NCBI GenBank assembly: GCA_958402075.1
Contig: CATXSD010000132.1
Coordinates: forward strand, 1-7,062
Direction of reading: 5' to 3'
Source: Mediterranea massiliensis
Lineage (GTDB): Bacteria; Bacteroidota; Bacteroidia; Bacteroidales; Bacteroidaceae
DNA: 7,062 nt
The stretch's first letter is position 1, and each line of letters begins with the position of its first letter. Positions 1-5,449 of this stretch are shown in pieces. The notes under the pieces were generated by a model, which was given only the letters and a program-made list of their open reading frames with translations, had not been told where the DNA came from and ran no database searches. Position numbers and translations under genes: made by a program.

Positions 1-133
1 TAGCTCGTAGCTTGTAGCTCGTAGCTTGTAGCTCGTAGCTTGTAGCTCGTAGCTCGTAGCTCATAGCTCGTAGCTTGTAGCTCGTAGCTTGTAGCTCGTA
101 GCTCATAGCTCGTAGCTCATCACTCGTAGCTAA
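1..133. repeat. Heptanucleotide tandem array (TAGCTCG/TAGCTTG/TAGCTCA)
   Basis: Nineteen consecutive 7-base units can be read from position 1. The first 17 differ only in the last two bases (CG, TG or CA), and the last two units (120-126 and 127-133) are degenerate. There is a higher-order 14-base pattern: TAGCTCG alternates with a TTG or TCA variant, broken once where two CG units are adjacent (43-56). The array reaches the window edge, so its true length is unknown. Each unit contains AGCT, a 4-base palindrome. Because 7 is not a multiple of 3, TAG stops fall in all three forward frames, so it is not coding on the + strand. Its function is unknown; slippage-prone length variation is possible. 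Confidence 0.95.
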
Positions 134-142
134 TAAATATAG

Positions 143-190
143 AAACGTCGGGTGCGGCTTTCTGTTGCAGGAAAGCGGAGCCCGACGTTT
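143..190 (+). terminator. Stem-loop with T-rich tail ahead of the sialidase (terminator or leader attenuator)
   Basis: AAACGTCGGG (143-152) pairs perfectly with CCCGACGTTT (181-190). On the same axis an inner stem GCTTTC (157-162) pairs with GAAAGC (171-176) around an 8-base loop. The last stem bases and what follows read TTTGTTTTG. This fits an intrinsic terminator for a + strand gene lying to the left of the window. It could instead be a 5' leader structure of the sialidase transcript, because only 29 bases separate it from the start codon and no clear Bacteroides -7 box (TAnnTTTG) is visible after it. The structure is certain on paper; its role is not. Confidence 0.6.
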
Positions 191-219
191 GTTTTGTATC
201 ATCTTAAAACCATTGTATC

Positions 220-1857
220 ATGAGAAAAATCACTTCACTTTTGTTGCTGGCGGCCTTGTGTTGCCCCGCATGGGGAGCCATTTCCTCCGTCACCGACACG
301 GTATTCATCCGCGAAACCAATATTCCCGTTCTGATAGACCGTCAGGACAACGAACTGTTCCACCTGCGCATCGACAACGGCGAAGGCAAGAAGCTGGACC
401 GTGTCCTCCTGGACCTGGGCGAAGCGGTCGACCTGACTCAGGTAGAAGCCGTCAAGCTGTACTATGGCGGTACGGAGTGCGTGGAGCGTAGCGGCAAGGG
501 ATATTATGCTCCTGTGGCCTATGTGTCGGCCTATACCGTAGGCCAGACCCGTGCGGCCAATCCGTCTTATTCTGTATTGAAGAGCGAAGTCCGTTCGCCC
601 GGCCGTGAAGTGGTGTTCGACGTGAACCAGACACTCTATCCGGGTATCAATTATTTCTGGATCAGCCTCCAGATGAAGCCGCAGGCATCGCTGCTTTCTA
701 AGTTCTCGGCCTCGGTAGCTTCGGTTGAAATCGACGGACAGGCCGCTCCGCTGAAGCTGGCCAACGGTCCGCGTGTCCATCGGATGGGCTTCGGTGTCCG
801 TCAGGCGGGCGACGACGGTGTGGCTGCCTACCGCATTCCTGGCCTCGTAACCAGCAACAAGGGTACGCTGCTGGCCGTCTATGACGTGCGCCACAACAAC
901 AGCGTCGACCTGCAGGAGTACATCGAAATCGGTCTGAGTCGCAGTACCGACGGCGGGCAGACGTGGGAGAAAATGCAGATACCCATGAGCTTCGGCGAAT
1001 ATGGCGGGCTGCCCAAGGCACAGAACGGTGTGGGCGATCCGGCCATCTTGGTGGACAAGCAGAAGGGTACCATCTGGATTATGGCGGCCTGGACGCATGG
1101 CATGGGCAACGCGCGTGCCTGGAACAACTCGGGGCAGGGCATGACGCTGGAGCAGACGGCCCAGCTGATGCTGGTGAAGAGTGATGATGACGGCAAGACG
1201 TGGTCCGAGCCTATCAATATTACGGAACAGGTGAAGTCGCCCGAATGGTATTTCCTGCTTCAGGGACCGGGTCGGGGCATCTCGATGGCCGACGGTACCC
1301 TGGTCTTCGCCGGCCAGTTCATCGGTGCCGACCGCATTCCCTGTGCCTGCATCATCTATAGCAAGGACCACGGCAAGACGTGGCACATCAGTCAGCCGGC
1401 CCGCACCAACACCACCGAGTCGCAGGTGGCCGAAGTGGAGCCGGGCGTACTGATGCTGAACATGCGCGACAATCGTGGAGGCAGTCGTGCCGTAGCGGTG
1501 ACCCGCGACTTTGGGGCTACGTGGGAAGAGCATCCCTCTTCACGCAAGGCGCTGGTCGAGCCAGTTTGTATGGCCAGCCTGCTGCATGTGGCAGCCGAAG
1601 ACAATGTGACAGGCAAGCCGCTTCTGCTGTTCTCCAACCCCGACAGCCCGAAGAACCGCCACCGCATGACCATCAAGGCCAGTCTGGACAATGGCCTGAC
1701 ATGGCTGCCCGAGAACCGGCTGATGCTGGACGAAGGCGGCAGCTGGGGTTATTCGTGTCTGACGATGATCGACCGTGAAACGGTCGGCATTCTCTACGAG
1801 AGCAGCACGGCCCATATCCTGTTCCAGGCAGTGAAGTTGGAGGATATTCTGAAATAA
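220..1857 (+). CDS. nanH: Secreted GH33 exo-alpha-sialidase (neuraminidase)
   Basis: Hydrolyses terminal alpha-linked sialic acid from glycoconjugates; likely periplasmic or surface-accessible. The 545-residue protein begins with a signal peptide (basic MRK, hydrophobic 6-14, cleavage probably near A18-A20). Residues about 25-175 match the N-terminal domain placed before the propeller in Bacteroides sialidases. The six-bladed propeller starts with YRIP (204-207). Five Asp boxes (S/T-x-D-x-G-x-T-W) lie at 242-249, 321-328, 381-388, 428-435 and 488-495. By alignment spacing with human NEU2, the catalytic set is complete: arginine triad R205, R416, R480; acid/base D230; nucleophile Y511 with E400. 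Length is close to Bacteroides sialidases of about 545 residues. The ATG at 220 is chosen because it gives the signal peptide; there is no obvious Shine-Dalgarno. It is followed after 8 bases by the GH123-type gene, so the two are probably one operon. Confidence 0.95.
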   Translation: MRKITSLLLLAALCCPAWGAISSVTDTVFIRETNIPVLIDRQDNELFHLRIDNGEGKKLDRVLLDLGEAVDLTQVEAVKLYYGGTECVERSGKGYYAPVAYVSAYTVGQTRAANPSYSVLKSEVRSPGREVVFDVNQTLYPGINYFWISLQMKPQASLLSKFSASVASVEIDGQAAPLKLANGPRVHRMGFGVRQAGDDGVAAYRIPGLVTSNKGTLLAVYDVRHNNSVDLQEYIEIGLSRSTDGGQTWEKMQIPMSFGEYGGLPKAQNGVGDPAILVDKQKGTIWIMAAWTHGMGNARAWNNSGQGMTLEQTAQLMLVKSDDDGKTWSEPINITEQVKSPEWYFLLQGPGRGISMADGTLVFAGQFIGADRIPCACIIYSKDHGKTWHISQPARTNTTESQVAEVEPGVLMLNMRDNRGGSRAVAVTRDFGATWEEHPSSRKALVEPVCMASLLHVAAEDNVTGKPLLLFSNPDSPKNRHRMTIKASLDNGLTWLPENRLMLDEGGSWGYSCLTMIDRETVGILYESSTAHILFQAVKLEDILK

Positions 1858-1865
1858 AAGATGCC

Positions 1866-3647
1866 ATGACAAAGAAAGGATTATTATGGGTTTGGGCACT
1901 CTCTGCCAGTCTGTGGTGCAGTGCCCAACAGCCGGCGGAGCAGTATCCGTTGGGCGCTTATGAAGAATTGACGGATACGAAGCCCCACGACGGTGAGGCC
2001 GTTTGGAACAAGATGCAGCGTCCGACGGCTTTGGCTTGGGGCAGTGTCGATGTGCGCTATCCCAAGTTGAGCATTCCTGAAGGGACCCGCAAGGAAAGTA
2101 CCCGGATGACAGCTTGGAAAGGCGAGCGGGTGCATGCGCAGGCTGTGCTTTGGACCCGACAGGCCCTGAAGAACGTGCGTGTGGAAGTCAGCGAGCTGAA
2201 GAACGGCCGTTCGGTCATCCCTGCTTCGGCCGTGAAGACGAATTTTGTGCGCTACGTCATGACTGACGAGCTGAACAAGGACGGTAAAGGCGGTTGCGGC
2301 AATCGGCCCGACAAGACCCAGTGGGATTCCTCGTTGGTGGCCGATGTGCTCGACATCGCGCAGGAACTCGATATCAGGGAACGCTGTTCGCAGCCGATAT
2401 GGTTGAGCGTTTGGGTTCCGGCCGACGTCCAGACCGGTACGTATCGATCACGTCTGACGGTCAGTGCCGAGGGTATGGAACCGATGTCTCTGCCTTTCGA
2501 AGTGAAGGTGGTGAACCGTATGCTTCCGGCTCCGCAGGACTGGAAGTTCAATCTGGATCTGTGGCAGAACCCGTATGCCGTGGCGCGCTATTACCAGGTG
2601 CCGTTGTGGAGCAAGGAGCATTTCGACGCCATGCGTCCCATCATGAAGATGTTGGCCGATGCGGGCCAGAAGGCCATTACGGCCAGCATCATGCACAAGC
2701 CTTGGAACGGACAGACGGAGGATCACTTCGACAGCATGGTGACCCGCATCAGGAAGCTGGATGGCTCGTGGGAGTTCGGTTATGCCGTGTTCGACAAGTG
2801 GGTGGAGTTCATGACCGAGGACATCGGCCTTCAGGGGCTGATCAGCTGTTATACCATGATTCCCTGGGCCTTGCACTTTGACTATTACGATGAAGCCACC
2901 AACCGTGTCCTGTTTGTGGATGCCAAGCCGGGCGATGCGGCCTATGCAGAGTATTGGGGAACTTTCCTGAAGGACTTTGCCCGTCATCTGCGCGAGAAGG
3001 GCTGGTTTGAGCGTACGGCCATTTCGATGGACGAGCGTCCCATGGAGGCCATGCGCGAGGCTATCAAGGTGGTTCGTGCGGCCGATCCGGAGTTTAAAAT
3101 TACGTTAGCGGGTAACTATCATCCCGAGATAGAATCAGATTTGTTTTATTATTGCATTCCTTTGGGACAGAAATTCCCGGCTGATGTGAAGAAGGCCCGT
3201 GAGGCTCGAGGACAGGTCAGCACCTATTATACGTGTTGTGTGGAAGCATTCCCGAATACATTCACTTTCTCCCGTCCGGCCGAGGCCGTGTGGACCATGC
3301 TCCATGCGGTAGCCGAGGGATATGACGGTTACCTGCGTTGGTCCTTCAACAGCTGGACGGCCGATCCCCTGCGTGATTCGCGTTTCCGCACGTGGGCGGC
3401 AGGCGACACCTACAGTGTCTATCCGGGTCCTCGGAGCAGCATACGTTTTGAGCGGATGATGGAGGGGGTGCAGGAGTGTGAGAAAGTACGCATCCTGCGG
3501 GAGGAATTTATCCGGAAGGGTGAGAAAGGGAAGCTGGCCCGTCTGGAGAAGTTGCTTTCCAAGTTTACGCTGGAGGCTTTGCCTGAAGGGCGCCTTCATC
3601 CGGAAGCCGATGTGGCGGCCTTGCACGACTGGCTGAGCCGTCAGTAA
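1866..3647 (+). CDS. Secreted DUF4091/GH123-type glycoside hydrolase, probable beta-N-acetylgalactosaminidase
   Basis: Predicted to remove terminal beta-GalNAc from glycans. The 593-residue protein has a signal peptide (MTKKG then a hydrophobic stretch, cleavage near A20). A beta-rich N-terminal domain covers about 50-220, ending in a typical bacterial sandwich-domain strand (FEVKVVNRMLP). The catalytic domain spans about 225-545. An adjacent Asp-Glu pair, D389-E390 in ISMDERP, matches the pair GH123 enzymes use for substrate-assisted catalysis through the 2-acetamido group. The later block at 487-530 (YLRWSFNSW, then a DPLRDSR and a GDTYSVYPG segment, then IRFERMMEG) is the DUF4091/GH123 signature. 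Characterised relatives include Paenibacillus NgaP and a Bacteroides vulgatus GH123. ATG 1866 lies 8 bases after the sialidase stop, implying coupling; GGAGG at 1839-1843 is too far to act as a normal ribosome site. Family assignment is confident; the exact substrate is inferred. Confidence 0.85.
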   Translation: MTKKGLLWVWALSASLWCSAQQPAEQYPLGAYEELTDTKPHDGEAVWNKMQRPTALAWGSVDVRYPKLSIPEGTRKESTRMTAWKGERVHAQAVLWTRQALKNVRVEVSELKNGRSVIPASAVKTNFVRYVMTDELNKDGKGGCGNRPDKTQWDSSLVADVLDIAQELDIRERCSQPIWLSVWVPADVQTGTYRSRLTVSAEGMEPMSLPFEVKVVNRMLPAPQDWKFNLDLWQNPYAVARYYQVPLWSKEHFDAMRPIMKMLADAGQKAITASIMHKPWNGQTEDHFDSMVTRIRKLDGSWEFGYAVFDKWVEFMTEDIGLQGLISCYTMIPWALHFDYYDEATNRVLFVDAKPGDAAYAEYWGTFLKDFARHLREKGWFERTAISMDERPMEAMREAIKVVRAADPEFKITLAGNYHPEIESDLFYYCIPLGQKFPADVKKAREARGQVSTYYTCCVEAFPNTFTFSRPAEAVWTMLHAVAEGYDGYLRWSFNSWTADPLRDSRFRTWAAGDTYSVYPGPRSSIRFERMMEGVQECEKVRILREEFIRKGEKGKLARLEKLLSKFTLEALPEGRLHPEADVAALHDWLSRQ

Positions 3648-3653
3648 AAAAAC

Positions 3654-3697
3654 AGCTCCCCTCCTTGTTTCGCCATGCGGCGGATGGGAGGGGAGCT
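3654..3697. terminator. Bidirectional intrinsic terminator between convergent genes
   Basis: AGCTCCCCTCC (3654-3664) pairs over 11 perfect base pairs with 3687-3697, and a small inner CGCC-ATGC-GGCG hairpin (3671-3682) sits in the loop. On the + strand the stem is followed by TTCTTTTT (3698-3705), which terminates the sialidase/GH123 transcript 6 bases after its stop. On the - strand the stem is followed, after one base, by seven T (complement of 3646-3652), which fits termination of the acidic-protein gene that ends at 3722. One hairpin therefore probably serves both transcripts. Confidence 0.9.
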
Positions 3698-3721
3698 TTC
3701 TTTTTGAGTATGCAGAAAAGT

Positions 3722-4165
3722 TTATTCCAATAGTTTCTTGAGGAACTCGTCCAGTTCCTCGTCCAGTCCTTTCAATAGTTCGTCGTTGACCATCAGGGTG
3801 TCGTCGTCCATCAGGAGCAGTTCGGCCAACGTTTCTTTGTCTTCGTCTACCAGTACAAAAGAGAAAGGCTTCAGGTTGGTCATCTTGTCAAAGTCGCCGG
3901 CGCTTTTCATTTCATTCAGCAGAGTCGACAGCGTACGTTCGGTATCGCTGTTGAAGTCTTCCCCTTCGTAATTCATCCATTCTTCAATGGTGGTCCGGGC
4001 CAGCTCTTCGTCTTCATCGTTGAAGATAACCAGTTCGCCGGAAGTCGGGTTGGCTTGCAGGTGGATATCGGTCACAATAGTCTGTTCGCACGCACAATTG
4101 TATCTGCTCACTGCTTTCTTGATGGTATTCCCAAGTTGGGACAGGGACGATTGACTCACTTTCAT
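3722..4165 (-). CDS. Small acidic protein of unknown function
   Basis: I do not recognise a named family. The 147-residue product has no signal peptide and no membrane segment, so it should be cytoplasmic. It is very acidic: about 34 Asp/Glu against 13 Lys/Arg, with acidic clusters at about 49-54, 107-111 and 119-121. The first 25 residues are mildly basic and probably helical. Alternating hydrophobic stretches near 29-36, 44-49 and 100-106 look like beta strands, and the C-terminus (about 127-146, ELLKGLDEELDEFLKKLLE) is a strongly amphipathic helix that could mediate oligomer or partner binding. The ATG at 4165 is preceded by a good -7 box and has no Shine-Dalgarno, normal for Bacteroides. 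It lies 64 bases downstream of the lipoprotein gene on the same strand and converges on the GH123-type gene. Codon use and the flanking promoter and terminator support a real gene. Confidence 0.8.
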   Translation of the reverse strand: MKVSQSSLSQLGNTIKKAVSRYNCACEQTIVTDIHLQANPTSGELVIFNDEDEELARTTIEEWMNYEGEDFNSDTERTLSTLLNEMKSAGDFDKMTNLKPFSFVLVDEDKETLAELLLMDDDTLMVNDELLKGLDEELDEFLKKLLE

Positions 4166-4190
4166 ATGGCAAATGTTCTGTTACACCTTT

Positions 4191-4198
4191 CAAAGGTA
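4191..4198 (-). promoter_or_regulatory. Putative Bacteroides-type -7 promoter box for the acidic-protein gene
   Basis: On the - strand this reads TACCTTTG, an exact match to the Bacteroides primary-sigma -7 consensus TAnnTTTG. It lies 25 bases upstream of the ATG at 4165, giving a predicted leader of about 15-20 bases. A T-rich run lies just upstream, but no convincing -33 TTTG is seen at the expected spacing. A 13-base inverted repeat, ACCTTT-C-AAAGGT (4185-4197), overlaps the box and could be an operator or chance. Confidence 0.55.
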
Positions 4199-4229
4199 GG
4201 AAAAAAATGGCAACGTTGGCATATTTTCT

Positions 4230-5333
4230 TTAAAAATCGTCATTATTTCTATTCATTTGGACCTTCAGCCGTGTCAGTCCTTCCCGACGGATCTTCAGTT
4301 CGTTTACATAAGCGCTGGTCATGAGATAGTTGGGAATGTCGCTGGCATAGAGGCCTTGGCTGCTCTTTTTCCCGATGTCATCCACTTGTTCGGCTATTTT
4401 CTGTGCTTTCAGTGCCCAGTCGTAGGCCTGGCTGATGCTGTCCTGCATTTCGTATCCCAAGGCAATGTTGTAGGCGGCATACATTTTGGACTTACCTTTC
4501 TTATGCTCATATTCAACTTTCCACAATTCAATGGCTGCGGGCCAGTCCTTTTCCTTGACGTAAACGGCTGCGTCGCGCATGTTGACGGTGCCTCCTGTGA
4601 AGAGGTAGCGGGTGGCAGTAGTCCAATAGGGAATCAGATACTTGACCGGAACACTGCCGGCAAACTCCGATGCCTGCTCTATCATGTCTTTTTCGGGAAT
4701 CAGTTTGGCGAATATTTGTGTGTCACTGCTGCCGGTGGCTTCCCAGAAGATGCTGTCTGTGGGAGTGACGGTAACCATCGGGGTGGAGCGAGTCGGGAGA
4801 TATACTTTGACAGTCGGGTAAACCTTGGCATCGACGGTTCCATAGTACACCTGCCAGTCGGGCAGGTAACTGACTCTCCTCAAGCTGCTCAGTTGGATGT
4901 TTTCCAGCGACAGGAGGAAGTCGACTCCCAGTTCGTCGGTCAGTTGGCGTACCTCGGTTTGCGACAGTGTGCTTTCGCGTGGGGTAATGTCCTGGCTTCG
5001 GAGCGCAGAATCGCAGATGACAACCAGGTCGAAGTAGTTGGCGTCTGCCACGGCTTTTGCCAATGACTCGGTAGTGATCCGGGCATCTCCGTTGTAATAG
5101 TCTGTTCGTCGGGCAATCTCCGTTTCGGCTTTCCCCTTTCGTGTATCGCTCGTGATGAGTTTGTTGTCAGGCGTTGCAGGCATGTTGTTTACAATGCCTA
5201 CCCGTTTCAGGTCGGCGGGAAAGCTGACTTCGGCCGGCAGCATATAGTCGATTGAAAGTTGCTCGATGCTTTGGCAGGCGGTCAGGCAGAGGATGCCTGT
5301 CATGGCCAGACAATAAAGGAGTCTTTTCTTCAT
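4230..5333 (-). CDS. Lipoprotein with TPR-like C-terminal region (DUF6340-like)
   Basis: A 367-residue predicted lipoprotein. It starts MKKRLLY, has a hydrophobic stretch, and carries a lipobox L-T-A-C with Cys20 as the lipidated residue; the following residues (QSIEQ) lack an obvious acidic surface-export signal, so a periplasm-facing outer-membrane location is plausible. The sequence resembles the Bacteroidetes DUF6340 lipoproteins. An early segment (K-R-V-G-I-V-N-N, about 43-50) starts an alpha/beta region, a middle region (about 150-215) is beta-rich, and about 251-317 holds TPR-like helical repeats (DWPAAIELW; AAYNIALGYEMQDSISQAYDWALKA). The function is unknown. The frame continues to a TTG codon at 5342, but ATG 5333 is preferred because it gives the classic lysine-rich signal start and sits just behind a good promoter. 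It precedes the acidic-protein gene by 64 bases. Confidence 0.85.
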   Translation of the reverse strand: MKKRLLYCLAMTGILCLTACQSIEQLSIDYMLPAEVSFPADLKRVGIVNNMPATPDNKLITSDTRKGKAETEIARRTDYYNGDARITTESLAKAVADANYFDLVVICDSALRSQDITPRESTLSQTEVRQLTDELGVDFLLSLENIQLSSLRRVSYLPDWQVYYGTVDAKVYPTVKVYLPTRSTPMVTVTPTDSIFWEATGSSDTQIFAKLIPEKDMIEQASEFAGSVPVKYLIPYWTTATRYLFTGGTVNMRDAAVYVKEKDWPAAIELWKVEYEHKKGKSKMYAAYNIALGYEMQDSISQAYDWALKAQKIAEQVDDIGKKSSQGLYASDIPNYLMTSAYVNELKIRREGLTRLKVQMNRNNDDF

Positions 5334-5358
5334 AGTTCTCAAAATCTTTAATCCTGAA

Positions 5359-5366
5359 CAAAAGTA
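5359..5366 (-). promoter_or_regulatory. Putative Bacteroides-type -7 promoter box for the lipoprotein gene
   Basis: Read on the - strand this is TACTTTTG, matching TAnnTTTG. It is 25 bases upstream of the ATG at 5333, so the leader would be roughly 15-20 bases. The -33 region, about 19 bases further upstream, falls within the T-rich tail of the secA terminator (TTTTATATTTTC); no clean TTTG is present there. The position of this box argues against the TTG at 5342 as start, since that would leave almost no leader. Confidence 0.6.
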
Positions 5367-5385
5367 CTCTTTTCGTTGAAAATAT

Positions 5386-5422
5386 AAAAGCCCCGGACGG
5401 TTTTTAACCGTTCGAGGCTTTT
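5386..5422 (-). terminator. Intrinsic terminator of secA
   Basis: Arms 5386-5402 and 5406-5422 pair over 17 positions with one mismatch (5393/5415) and one G-U pair, closing a 3-base loop. On the - strand the stem is followed by a T-rich run (TTTTATATTTTC, complement of about 5378-5389). It sits 28 bases beyond the secA stop codon. It separates secA from the lipoprotein gene, which then uses its own promoter immediately downstream. Confidence 0.88.
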
Positions 5423-5449
5423 GTTAAGTGGGTGTAACGTTACTTCTTT

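Noticed and set aside
1..133. CRISPR array
   Set aside because: The units are contiguous 7-mers without spacers, far too short for CRISPR repeats.
253..264. Lipobox in the sialidase signal peptide (LAALCC)
   Set aside because: Leu at the position before Cys does not fit the usual Gly/Ala/Ser; cleavage by signal peptidase I near AWGA is more likely.
165..491. 108-codon + strand frame overlapping the hairpin and the sialidase start
   Set aside because: It starts inside the stem-loop and runs out of frame through the sialidase; basic, low-complexity product with no support.
235..1533. 432-codon open frame on the - strand opposite the sialidase
   Set aside because: It lies wholly antisense to a sialidase with complete catalytic residues; its His/Arg/Gly-rich product has no recognisable domain. 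Strong C/G third-position preference leaves the opposite frame open by chance.
4208..4221. Terminator for the lipoprotein gene (CAACGTTG followed by a T run on the - strand)
   Set aside because: The palindrome at 4211-4218 has no loop and only 4-bp arms, too weak for an intrinsic terminator; some readthrough into the acidic-protein gene is possible.
4257..5066. 269-codon open frame on the + strand opposite the lipoprotein gene
   Set aside because: Antisense shadow of a well-supported lipoprotein with a lipobox and promoter; no signal, domain or promoter of its own.
5340..5342. TTG start for the lipoprotein gene
   Set aside because: It adds only Met-Arg-Thr before a standard ATG at 5333 that gives a normal lipoprotein signal start and better spacing from the -7 box.
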